NCBI RefSeq assembly: GCF_003289645.1
Contig: NZ_QLYX01000005.1
Span: forward strand, 248,001 to 312,000
Reading direction: 5' to 3'
From: Actinomadura craniellae
Lineage (GTDB): Bacteria; Actinomycetota; Actinomycetes; Streptosporangiales; Streptosporangiaceae
Length of the DNA stretch: 64,000 bases
Of this stretch, positions 9,579 to 16,499 are shown in pieces (the first letter of the stretch is position 1; every line of letters begins with the position of its first letter). The notes below the pieces were generated by a model. The model worked only from the letters and a program-made list of their open reading frames with translations. It did no database searches and had not been told where the DNA came from. Position numbers and translations under genes: made by a program.

Positions 9579-9866
9579 TTACGGGACGAAGCCGCCGTTG
9601 CTCAGCGCGAAGGCGAATCCGACGAACGCGGCCACCAGCCCGATGACGTTGAAGAACCGCTCGCCGGTGGTGTCGGACACCATCTGGGAGTACAGCGCCA
9701 GCGGCATCCCGATCAGCCCGGCGACGGCGCCGAGGAGGTGCGTCGCCGGGATGACGCCGAGCACCAGGGCGACCATGCCGACGCACAGCGTGGTGACGGA
9801 GAGCGGGTCTTGGAGCGGATGCCGCCTGCCGTCGGTGTCGAGCATGCGCCTGAGCAGCTGAGTCAT
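9579..9866 (-). CDS. Small three-helix membrane protein
   Basis: A 95-residue protein with a charged N-terminus (MTQLLRRMLDTDGRRHPLQDP) and three hydrophobic segments, the last ending LVAAFVGFAFALSNGGFVP. ATG 9866 has GGGGGAT nine bases upstream; a longer frame to 10127 would run through another gene and its promoter. I do not recognise a named family. It lies 10 bases upstream of nfo on the same strand and could be co-transcribed with it. Confidence 0.7.
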   Translation of the reverse strand: MTQLLRRMLDTDGRRHPLQDPLSVTTLCVGMVALVLGVIPATHLLGAVAGLIGMPLALYSQMVSDTTGERFFNVIGLVAAFVGFAFALSNGGFVP

Positions 9867-9968
9867 TGCGATATCCCCCGATCTATCCCCGATCCGTCTG
9901 GTGCGGTGCTTCCCGGTGACGCCACCCTCAACCACCCCTGCCTGCCGGGGAATGTCGGCGCCCGCCGC

Positions 9969-9991
9969 TAGTGTTTCGAACATGGCTTCGA
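9969..9991 (+). promoter_or_regulatory. Candidate leaderless promoter with SOS (LexA) box
   Basis: TAGTGT (9969-9974) fits an actinobacterial TANNNT -10 element exactly seven bases before ATG 9982, the spacing of leaderless mRNAs. TCGAACATGGCTTCGA (9976-9991) matches the actinobacterial LexA consensus TCGAAC-N4-GTTCGA at 11 of 12 positions and covers the start codon. The same layout is seen at 13168-13189. Confidence 0.55.
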
Positions 9992-10188
9992 AATCTGGCG
10001 CCATGCGGAAGGTGGGCGAGATGAGAACGAGTGAGCTCGAGACCATCGGCGATGCCGAGCTCGTCGAGGAGCTCTCGGTGCTGACGACACAGACGGCGCG
10101 GATGCGCGCCCGGATGTCCGACATCATCGAAGAGCTCGACCGTCGGCGGAATCACACAACGAACTCGCATGTCGTCAAGTCTTGGTAG
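9982..10188 (+). CDS. Small helical protein resembling the N-terminus of DUF222/13E12 proteins
   Basis: A 68-residue polar helical protein. Its core (SELETIGDAELVEELSVL-TTQTARMRARMSDIIEELDRR) resembles the N-terminal helices of DUF222 HNH endonucleases (13E12 family), which in mycobacteria are known for SOS boxes; the HNH part is absent. The resemblance is by eye. I chose ATG 9982 because a -10 box lies seven bases before it and the flank is nearly the same as that of the gene at 12989; ATG 10021, with GGAAGG upstream, is the alternative and gives 55 residues. Function unknown. Confidence 0.6.
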   Translation: MASKSGAMRKVGEMRTSELETIGDAELVEELSVLTTQTARMRARMSDIIEELDRRRNHTTNSHVVKSW

Positions 10189-10306
10189 CCTGTTGCGGTC
10201 GCGCGGCCCCCTGTCAACCGATGACGGCGGGCGCGCCGAGACGCACAAGCCCTCCTGCCACGGAGAGACCGTGGCCGCACCAGTCCAGAGGAGGTAGGGA
10301 CACAGC

Positions 10307-10597
10307 ATGCGTCGTTACGAAGTCATGGTGATCCTCGATCCCGCACTCGAGGAGCGCGCCATCACCCCGTCGCTCGACCAGTTCCTGACGGTCGTGAAGG
10401 GCGACGGCGGCAGTGTCGAGAAGGTCGACGTCTGGGGCCGCCGGCGCCTGGCGTACGACATCCAGAAGAAGAGCGAAGGCATCTACGCGGTCGTCGATCT
10501 CACGGCTGAGCCCGCCACGGTCAAGGAACTCGACCGGCAGCTCAACCTGAGCGAGTCCGTGCTGCGTACGAAGGTCATCCGTCCCGAGGTCCACTGA
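10307..10597 (+). CDS. rpsF: 30S ribosomal protein S6
   Basis: A 96-residue ribosomal protein that binds the 16S rRNA central domain with S18. It starts [19 protein letters not shown] and carries [22 protein letters not shown], both diagnostic of S6. A GAGGAGG site lies upstream of ATG 10307. It is the first gene of the conserved rpsF-ssb-rpsR-rplI operon. Confidence 0.98.
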   Translation: MRRYEVMVILDPALEERAITPSLDQFLTVVKGDGGSVEKVDVWGRRRLAYDIQKKSEGIYAVVDLTAEPATVKELDRQLNLSESVLRTKVIRPEVH

Positions 10598-10643
10598 GCC
10601 CGAGCACATCCCGGGCCGAAGACAGTAAGCCGGAGCGAGCCCC

Positions 10644-11195
10644 ATGGCAGGCGACACCCAGATCACTCTCGTCGGCAACCTCGTCGAGGACCCCAACCTG
10701 CGCTTCACGAGCAGCGGCCAGGCGGTGGCGAGCTTCCGCATGGCCTCCACGCCGCGGCACTTCGATCGCCAGGCCGGGGAATGGAAGGACGGCGAAGCCC
10801 TCTTCCTGACCTGCAACGTCTGGCGGCAGGCGGCCGAGAACGTGGCCGAGAGCCTGCAGCGCGGTATGCGGGTGATCGTCCAGGGGCGTCTCAAGCAGCG
10901 GTCGTACGAGACCCGCGAGGGTGAGAAGCGCACCGTGTACGAGGTCGAGGTCGACGAGGTCGGCCCGTCGCTCCGCAGCGCCACCGCCAAGGTCAACAAG
11001 ACCCAGCGGCAGGGCGGGGGCGGCGGCGGTGGCTTCGGCGGCGGAGACGGCGGCGGCTACTCCGGAGGCGGCGGCGGGGGGCGCGGCGGCTACGGCGGCG
11101 GCCCGTCCGGCGGCGGTTCCGGCGGGGGCGCCCCGGCCGACGACCCCTGGGCCACCGGTGGCGGCGGCGGATTCTCCGACGACCCGCCCTTCTAA
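10644..11195 (+). CDS. ssb: Single-stranded DNA-binding protein
   Basis: The 183-residue protein binds ssDNA as a tetramer in replication and repair. Residues 1-115 are the OB fold ([51 protein letters not shown]). A long Gly-rich linker follows, and the acidic tip ends SDDPPF, the docking peptide for partners such as PriA and RecO. It is co-transcribed with rpsF (46-base gap) and rpsR. A 5-bp CCCGC/GCGGG hairpin in the ssb-rpsR gap may tune downstream expression. Confidence 0.98.
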   Translation: MAGDTQITLVGNLVEDPNLRFTSSGQAVASFRMASTPRHFDRQAGEWKDGEALFLTCNVWRQAAENVAESLQRGMRVIVQGRLKQRSYETREGEKRTVYEVEVDEVGPSLRSATAKVNKTQRQGGGGGGGFGGGDGGGYSGGGGGGRGGYGGGPSGGGSGGGAPADDPWATGGGGGFSDDPPF

Positions 11196-11249
11196 TTTCC
11201 CACTGACCATTCCCGCTCAGGCGGGGCTCTCGCACAGAGGAGCACCACG

Positions 11250-11486
11250 ATGGCCAAGCCGGCTGCACGCAAGCCGAAGAAGAAGGTCTGCCTGTTCTGT
11301 CAGGAAAAGATCTCCTACGTCGACTACAAGGACACCCCGCTGCTGCGGAAGTTCATCTCCGACCGCGGCAAGATCCGTGCGCGCCGGGTGACGGGCAACT
11401 GCACCCAGCACCAGCGCGACGTCGCGACCGCGATCAAGAACGCCCGTGAGGTGGCCCTGCTGCCCTACACGAGCACCGCGCGCTGA
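11250..11486 (+). CDS. rpsR: 30S ribosomal protein S18 (zinc-type)
   Basis: A 78-residue basic protein that pairs with S6 on the platform of the small subunit. It has VCLFCQEK near residue 14-20 and a further Cys in [13 protein letters not shown], so it keeps the CxxC-type zinc ligands of the C+ form. Streptomycetes often carry a second, Cys-less paralogue under Zur control; none is in this window. Ribosome site GAGGAGCACC precedes ATG 11250. Confidence 0.97.
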   Translation: MAKPAARKPKKKVCLFCQEKISYVDYKDTPLLRKFISDRGKIRARRVTGNCTQHQRDVATAIKNAREVALLPYTSTAR

Positions 11487-11503
11487 GAGAGGGGAAGGAC
11501 ATC

Positions 11504-11950
11504 ATGAAGCTCATCCTCACTCAGCAGGTCTCCGGGCTCGGCGAGCCGGGCGACGTGATCGAGGTCAAGGACGGCTACGGCCGCAACTACCTCGTTCCCC
11601 GGGGGTTCGCGATCCAGTGGACCCGCGGCGCCGAGAAGCAGATCGAGTCCATCAAGAAGGCCCGGGCCGCGCGTGAGATCGCGACCCTGGAGCAGGCCCA
11701 GGAGGTCGCGGGCCGGCTCAAGTCGCTCAAGGTGACGCTGCGCACCCGCGCGGGTGACAGCGGTCGCCTGTTCGGCTCGGTCACCGCCGCCGACATCGCC
11801 GGTGCGGTGCAGGGCGCGGGCGGCCCCGACCTCGACAAGCGTCGTATCGAGGTCGGCAACCCGATCAAGACGATCGGTTCGCACCGGGTCTCGGTGCGGC
11901 TGCACCCCGAGGTCAGCGCCACCATCGACCTCAACGTGCTCGCCTCCTAG
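11504..11950 (+). CDS. rplI: 50S ribosomal protein L9
   Basis: The 148-residue protein has the N-terminal rRNA-binding domain ([34 protein letters not shown]), a long connecting helix and the C-terminal domain ending in a beta-rich [19 protein letters not shown]. It is the last gene of the operon, 17 bases after rpsR, and is followed by a very strong hairpin. Confidence 0.98.
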   Translation: MKLILTQQVSGLGEPGDVIEVKDGYGRNYLVPRGFAIQWTRGAEKQIESIKKARAAREIATLEQAQEVAGRLKSLKVTLRTRAGDSGRLFGSVTAADIAGAVQGAGGPDLDKRRIEVGNPIKTIGSHRVSVRLHPEVSATIDLNVLAS

Positions 11951-11968
11951 GCGACGCATTCAGCGCCG

Positions 11969-12000
11969 AAACGGCCGGGCCCCACGGGGCCCGGCCGTTT
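11969..12000 (+). terminator. Terminator of the rpsF-rplI operon
   Basis: Perfect 15-bp arms AAACGGCCGGGCCCC (11969-11983) and GGGGCCCGGCCGTTT (11986-12000) around a 2-base gap, 18 bases after the rplI stop; the loop will open one or two further pairs. Confidence 0.92.
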
Positions 12001-12099
12001 CGCGTTTGCTGGGCCACGGAAATCCCAGGCAGTGACCCTCTTCAAGCAGGTCATGCTGGCCGCCCGGCCGTTTCGCGTGCGCCGGGCCACGGAAATCCC
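11993..12099. repeat. Imperfect direct repeat downstream of rplI
   Basis: GGCCGTTTCGCG-(6 nt)-GGGCCACGGAAATCCC occurs at 11993-12026 and again, with the six inner bases changed, at 12066-12099. The period is 73 bases. The first copy includes the right arm of the terminator. Confidence 0.8.
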
Positions 12100-12142
12100 T
12101 GCGATGAAACGCCCGCGGGTCGTTGGCGTTCCGTACCTTCAA

Positions 12143-12169
12143 CACTACGGTCCGTAACTGACCGTAGTG
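12143..12169 (+). promoter_or_regulatory. 10-bp inverted repeat before the amidase
   Basis: CACTACGGTC (12143-12152) and GACCGTAGTG (12160-12169) form a perfect palindrome with a 7-base spacer, ending where the GGAGGGGG ribosome site begins. It could be an operator or an mRNA hairpin controlling access to the ribosome site. Confidence 0.6.
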
Positions 12170-12180
12170 GAGGGGGATCC

Positions 12181-12924
12181 ATGATCACCGACAGGGGAAG
12201 CGGGCTGACCCGGCGGGCGCTGCTCGGCGGGACGCTGGGCGCGGGGCTGAGCACGGCCGTCCTTCCCGGGCCGCGGGCGCGGGCGGCGAGCAGGCCGCTC
12301 GCCTGGCCCAGGGTGCACGCCCGGTACGAATGGCGGGCGACGGGCCCGCGCGCCCGGCCGCAGGTCCTCGACGAGTGCCCGGACCGGATCGTCGTCCATC
12401 ACACCGCGACGGCCAACAGCGAGGACTACTCGGTGGAACACGCCTACGCCCTGTCCCGGTCGATCCAGCGGTTCCACATGCGCAAGCAGGGTTGGGACGA
12501 CATCGGCGAGCACCTCACCATCAGCCGGGGCGGGTACGTGATGGAGGGCCGCCAGCGCAGCCTCGCGGCCATCTTGACCCGCCGGCACGTGGTGGGGGCG
12601 CACACCCGCAGCCACAACCACCACACGGTCGGCATCGAGACCGAGGGCACCTACATGCGGGCGGCGGTGCCCGACCCGTTGTGGTCCTCGCTGGTCGTCA
12701 CCTGCGCCTGGCTCTGCACCGTGTACGGGCTGGACCCGGAACGGGCCATCGCCGGGCACCGTGACTTCAACGCCACCAACTGTCCGGGTGACGTGCTCTA
12801 CGACCTGCTGCCCGAACTGCGCCGGGCCGTCGCCGCCCGGATGCCGGTGCCGCCGCTGGAGCCCTACCCGCCGATCGAGGCCCCGGAGCCCGACCTGCCC
12901 GAGGAGCCGGACCCCGAGGAGTGA
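12181..12924 (+). CDS. Tat-exported N-acetylmuramoyl-L-alanine amidase (amidase_2/PGRP type)
   Basis: The enzyme cleaves the bond between MurNAc and L-Ala in peptidoglycan. The 247-residue protein starts with a Tat signal (LTRRALLGGTLGAG...) cut probably after ARA near residue 36. The amidase_2/PGRP fold shows RIVVHHTATANSEDY with the first zinc His, HNHHTVGIETEGTY, and GHRDFNATNCPGD with the last ligands. The tail is acidic and Pro-rich. ATG 12181 is preceded by GGAGGGGG. It stands alone between two strong terminators, with its own palindrome upstream, so it is probably a single regulated transcript for cell-wall turnover. Confidence 0.92.
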   Translation: MITDRGSGLTRRALLGGTLGAGLSTAVLPGPRARAASRPLAWPRVHARYEWRATGPRARPQVLDECPDRIVVHHTATANSEDYSVEHAYALSRSIQRFHMRKQGWDDIGEHLTISRGGYVMEGRQRSLAAILTRRHVVGAHTRSHNHHTVGIETEGTYMRAAVPDPLWSSLVVTCAWLCTVYGLDPERAIAGHRDFNATNCPGDVLYDLLPELRRAVAARMPVPPLEPYPPIEAPEPDLPEEPDPEE

Positions 12925-12941
12925 CACCGGGAGGAGGCACG

Positions 12942-12973
12942 CGTCCCCGCCCGGCTCCGGCGGGGCGGGGACG
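12942..12973 (+). terminator. Terminator after the amidase
   Basis: Perfect 11-bp arms CGTCCCCGCCC (12942-12952) and GGGCGGGGACG (12963-12973), 18 bases after the amidase stop. It also lies at the 3' end of the convergent small gene at 12989. Confidence 0.85.
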
Positions 12974-12988
12974 TGAGCGGGAGGAATG

Positions 12989-13177
12989 TCAGCACTCGGG
13001 CGGGGAGTAGCGGGTGCGGCGGCGGGCGATCTCGGGATCGATGCCCTCCACCAGGGACCAGATGCCGGCGACGCGTTCCACCAGCGTCTCCGGAGACAGC
13101 CCGACCAGACCGTCGGCCGCCAGGTCGTCGATCGCCTGGGTCAGCCGGGCCAGCCGCTCACCATGAGTGGAACACAT
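12989..13177 (-). CDS. Small helical protein resembling DUF222 N-terminus, SOS-box gene
   Basis: A 62-residue protein (GERLARLTQAIDDLAADG, GLSPETLVERVAGIWSLVEG) that resembles the first helices of DUF222/13E12 HNH proteins, including the 'aid.Laa..l..ls...Lv' spacing, but ends in RRRTRYSPPEC without nuclease. ATG 13177 lies six bases after TAGGAT (a TANNNT -10), suggesting a leaderless mRNA, and inside a LexA-like box. The 5' flank CCGCTAG..TTCGAACATG is nearly identical to that of the gene at 9982, although the proteins differ. Function unknown; DNA-damage induction is inferred. Confidence 0.65.
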   Translation of the reverse strand: MCSTHGERLARLTQAIDDLAADGLVGLSPETLVERVAGIWSLVEGIDPEIARRRTRYSPPEC

Positions 13178-13189
13178 GTTCGAATCCTA
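13168..13189 (-). promoter_or_regulatory. Candidate leaderless promoter with SOS (LexA) box
   Basis: TGGAACACATGTTCGA (13168-13183, plus strand) matches TCGAAC-N4-GTTCGA at 11 of 12 positions and spans the start codon of the 12989 gene. TAGGAT (13189-13184, minus strand) is a -10-like box six bases before the ATG. Extra TTCGAA/TCGAAT half-sites lie at about 13202-13222. Confidence 0.6.
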
Positions 13190-13296
13190 GCGGAGTCGGG
13201 GTAGCATTCGAGCAGAGTTTCGAACATCTCCTTGTGGGGCTCCTGGTGTCTGGCAGCACATGCGACCACGTCTCCGCCGCCGAACACCGGCGGCGG

Positions 13297-14640
13297 TCAG
13301 GCGCGCACGGCCCCCGTGACGAGCCAGGCCGAGCCCCGGGCGCGGCGCCCCAGCGTGACCAGGCGCACGACCATCCACAGCCCGATCGCCAGCCACAGGC
13401 CGACCAGCCCACCGCCCACCCCGTGGGCCAGCAGCGCCGCGGGCACGAAGACCCCGGTGCCGAGCAGGGTGGTGACCGCGAGGTAGCGCATGTCCCCGGC
13501 GCCGATCAGTACCCCGTCCAGCACGAAGACCACCCCGGCGACGGGTTGGAGCGCCGCGACGACCAGCAGCGTGCCGAGCAGCGCCGAGCGCACCGCGGGG
13601 TCCTCGGTGAACAGGCCGGGCAGCCACGGCCGCACGGCCAGCAGGAGCAGCGCGAACAGCACTCCGCCGGCCACGCCCCACTGCACCATCCGCCGGGTGA
13701 CCCGGCGGGCGCCGGCGGCGTCGCCCGCGCCGAGATACCGGCCGGTGATCGCCTGCCCGGCGATCGCGACGGCGTCGTGCCCCATCGCCAGCAGCGTCCA
13801 CACCAGGAAGCCCACCTGGTAGGCCGCGATCTGCGCGTCCCCCATCCGGGCGGCCAGCGCGGTCCCGACGATGAGGACGACGCGCAGCGCCAGCGTGCGG
13901 ACCAGCAGGTGCGCTCCCGCCGTGGCGGCGGCCCGCAGCCCGGCCAGATCCGGTCTGATCAGCGCGTGGTGCCGCCGGGCACCGCGCAGCACCACCGCCA
14001 CGTACACCGCGGCCCCGGCGTTCTGCGCGATGACCGTGCCCCAGGCCGAGCCGGCGACGCCCCAGCCGAGATGCAGCACGAAGACCACGTTGAGCACCAG
14101 GTTGAGGGCGAACGCGCCCGCCGTCACCCACAGCGGGGTGCGGGTGTCCTGCAACCCGCGCAGCACACCGGTGCCGGCGAGGATGACCAGCATGGCCGGC
14201 ACGCCGAACAGGCTGATCTCCAGATAGGTCTCGGCGTACGGCGTCACCGTGGCCGAGGCGCCGAACAGGTCGATGATCCAAGGGGTGAGCGGGCGGCCCA
14301 CCGCGATCAGCCCCGCCCCGATGACCAGTGCCAGCCAGAGGCCGTCGACGCCCTGCCTGACCGCCGCGCGCAGGTCGCCCGCCCCGACCTGCCGGGCCAC
14401 CGCCGCGGTGGTGCCGTACGCGAGGAACACGCAGACGTAGACCAGGGTGGCCAGCGCCTGCCCGGCCACGCCGAGGCCGCCCAGCGGGGCCGTGCCGAGC
14501 CGCCCGACGATCGCCGAGTCGGCCAGCAGGAACAGCGGTTCGGCCAGCAGGGCGCCCAGCGCGGGGACCGCCAGGCGCAGGATCTCGCGGTCGTACGGGC
14601 TGCGCTCCGGCACCCGTCGCCGCAGGGCGGGGAGGACCAT
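13297..14640 (-). CDS. MATE-family efflux transporter
   Basis: A 447-residue, twelve-helix exporter that uses an H+ or Na+ gradient to expel organic cations. It shows the MATE start REILRLAVPALGALLAEPLFLLADSAIVGRLGTAPLGGLGVAGQ and a second-half repeat (LALRVVLIVGTALAARMGDAQIAAYQVGFLVWTLLAMGHDAVAIAGQAITGRYLGAGD). This is the MATE gene that precedes dnaB in Streptomyces. ATG 14640 begins near the conserved part; an ATG at 14688 would add 16 residues but sits inside an inverted repeat and lacks a clear ribosome site. Divergent from dnaB. Confidence 0.92.
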   Translation of the reverse strand: MVLPALRRRVPERSPYDREILRLAVPALGALLAEPLFLLADSAIVGRLGTAPLGGLGVAGQALATLVYVCVFLAYGTTAAVARQVGAGDLRAAVRQGVDGLWLALVIGAGLIAVGRPLTPWIIDLFGASATVTPYAETYLEISLFGVPAMLVILAGTGVLRGLQDTRTPLWVTAGAFALNLVLNVVFVLHLGWGVAGSAWGTVIAQNAGAAVYVAVVLRGARRHHALIRPDLAGLRAAATAGAHLLVRTLALRVVLIVGTALAARMGDAQIAAYQVGFLVWTLLAMGHDAVAIAGQAITGRYLGAGDAAGARRVTRRMVQWGVAGGVLFALLLLAVRPWLPGLFTEDPAVRSALLGTLLVVAALQPVAGVVFVLDGVLIGAGDMRYLAVTTLLGTGVFVPAALLAHGVGGGLVGLWLAIGLWMVVRLVTLGRRARGSAWLVTGAVRA

Positions 14641-14663
14641 GACGGGGCCCGACGATACCACCG

Positions 14664-14696
14664 AGTAATGAACGTTCCCAGAGTTCATCCATTACT
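14664..14696. promoter_or_regulatory. Inverted repeat at the MATE gene 5' end
   Basis: AGTAATGAAC (14664-14673) faces GTTCAT-CC-ATTACT (14683-14696), an imperfect palindrome with one 4-base expansion. It resembles a MarR/TetR-type operator and would cover the promoter or early leader of the MATE gene. Confidence 0.4.
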
Positions 14697-14795
14697 GAAG
14701 ATCCACAAGTGCGACCGGTCGAACTTTCTTTCCCGCACAGCCGGTGGACGAAGTCATCGCAGGTCAGCGGGGGTGCGATCCGAGTGCTCACAGCA

Positions 14796-14871
14796 TCGTC
14801 CACAGAGTTGTCCACAGGTCGTGCACAACCTGATCGGCGTGTTTGCACAGCCCATCCACAGGTTGTCCACA
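14796..14871 (+). promoter_or_regulatory. Cluster of four DnaA boxes upstream of dnaB
   Basis: TCGTCCACA (14796-14804), TTGTCCACA (14808-14816), CCATCCACA (14852-14860) and TTGTCCACA (14863-14871) all lie in the same orientation within 76 bases. TTGTCCACA is the strong actinobacterial DnaA box. The rest of the 14641-14993 gap holds the divergent MATE/dnaB promoters and no gene that I can see. Confidence 0.75.
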
Positions 14872-14993
14872 GGTCGCTTTGCGGTGGGGACGGGACGGCC
14901 CAGAGAATGTCAGACCACCCAGGTAGACCTGGGAGCCGAGGCGGTCGTACGCCGGTCCGGACCACCAAGGGCACGCGAAGATTGGGGTGTGCG

Positions 14994-16349
14994 GTGAGCG
15001 TTTCCGAGCTCGGGCCGCACGAGCAGGAGTTCGAGCGCACTCCGCCACACGACATGGTGGCGGAGCAGTGCGTCCTGGGCGGCATGCTGCTCTCCCAGGA
15101 CGCCATCGCCGAGGTCGTCGAGACGCTGCGGACCGCCGACTTCTACCGGCCGGCCCACCAGACCATCTACGACGCCATCCTCGACCTGTACGGGCGGGGC
15201 GAGCCGGCCGACGCCGTCACCATCTCGGCCGAGCTCACCAAGCGCGGCCAGATCGGCCGGGTCGGCGGCGCCCCCTACCTGCACACGCTGATCTCCTCGG
15301 TGCCCACCGCGGCCAACGCGGCCTACTACGCCAAGATCGTCCGTGAGCGGGCCGTGCTCCGCAAGCTGGTCGAGGTCGGCACCCGCATCGCCCAGCTCGG
15401 CTACGCGGCCGAGGGCGCCGACGCCGACGAGGTCCTCGACCGCGCCCAGGCCGAGGTCCTCGCGATCGCCGAGAACCGCACCGGCGAAGACTACGTCCCG
15501 CTCAGCGAGATCATGCCCGGCGCCCTCGACGAGATCGAGGCGATCGGCAGCCGCGGCGGCCAGATGACCGGCGTCCCCACCGGCTTCACCGACCTCGACG
15601 CCCTCACCAACGGCCTGCATTCCGGACAAATGGTAATCATCGCGGCAAGGCCGGCAATTGGGAAATCTACGTTGGCCTTGGACTTCGCGCGGACGGCGGC
15701 GGTGAAGCACGGGCTGACGTCGGCGTTCTTCAGCCTGGAGATGGGGCGTAACGAGATCACCATGCGGCTGCTGTCGGCCGAGGCCCGGGTGGCGCTGCAC
15801 GCCATGCGGTCGGGCACGCTGACCGACGAAGACTGGACCCGGTTGGCCCGCCGGATGAGCGAGGTCGCCGACGCGCCGCTGTTCATCGACGACTCGCCCA
15901 ACATGTCGATGATGGAGATCCGGGCCAAGTGCCGGCGGCTCAAGCAGCAGCACGACCTGCGCCTGGTCATCATCGACTACCTGCAGCTGATGACCTCCGG
16001 CAAGCGGGTGGAGAGCCGCCAGGTGGAGGTCTCGGAGTTCTCCCGCTCGCTCAAGCTCCTCGCCAAGGAACTCGGCGTCCCGGTCATCGCGCTCTCCCAG
16101 CTCAACCGCGGCCCGGAACAGCGCACCGACAAGAAGCCCATGGTGTCCGATTTGAGGGAGTCCGGAAGTATTGAGCAGGATGCCGACATGGTGATCCTGC
16201 TGCACCGGGAGGACGCCTACGAGAAGGAGTCCCCCCGGGCGGGCGAGGCCGACCTGATCGTGGCCAAGCACCGGAACGGGCCGACCGCGACGGTGACAGT
16301 CGCCTTCCAGGGGCACTACAGCCGCTTCGTCGACATGGCTCCCGGCTGA
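14994..16349 (+). CDS. dnaB: Replicative DNA helicase DnaB (intein-free)
   Basis: The hexameric 5'-3' helicase unwinds DNA at the replication fork. The 451-residue protein has the N-terminal primase-binding domain (PPHDMVAEQCVLGGMLL, about 15-115), a linker and the RecA-like ATPase with RPAIGK224ST, FSLEMGRNE, IIDYLQLM and SDLRESGSIEQDADMVILLHRE. GTG 14994 with GGGGTG upstream gives the normal length. Two patches, 15618-15680 and 16146-16181, use AT-rich rare codons (gta, gca, agg, att, aaa, tct, ttg, agt), about half GC against the strongly GC-rich surroundings. They coincide with the two known DnaB intein insertion regions. Confidence 0.97.
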   Translation: MSVSELGPHEQEFERTPPHDMVAEQCVLGGMLLSQDAIAEVVETLRTADFYRPAHQTIYDAILDLYGRGEPADAVTISAELTKRGQIGRVGGAPYLHTLISSVPTAANAAYYAKIVRERAVLRKLVEVGTRIAQLGYAAEGADADEVLDRAQAEVLAIAENRTGEDYVPLSEIMPGALDEIEAIGSRGGQMTGVPTGFTDLDALTNGLHSGQMVIIAARPAIGKSTLALDFARTAAVKHGLTSAFFSLEMGRNEITMRLLSAEARVALHAMRSGTLTDEDWTRLARRMSEVADAPLFIDDSPNMSMMEIRAKCRRLKQQHDLRLVIIDYLQLMTSGKRVESRQVEVSEFSRSLKLLAKELGVPVIALSQLNRGPEQRTDKKPMVSDLRESGSIEQDADMVILLHREDAYEKESPRAGEADLIVAKHRNGPTATVTVAFQGHYSRFVDMAPG

Positions 16350-16444
16350 CCCTGACCAGGGGCGATGCGGGAAGGTCGCAAGGCTGTCCGGTCCCGGCCG
16401 GGAATCTCCCCTTGTTGCCGGCATGTCCCCTCAGGACGATGCAA

Positions 16445-16465
16445 GAGGCCGCCTGCGACGGCCTC
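16445..16465 (+). terminator. Weak hairpin between dnaB and P450
   Basis: GAGGCCG (16445-16451) and CGGCCTC (16459-16465) with a 7-base loop, about 95 bases after the dnaB stop. Possible terminator only. Confidence 0.4.
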
Positions 16466-16499
16466 CCGTAACGGCCGGCAGGGGCCCGGGAGGTAGCGC

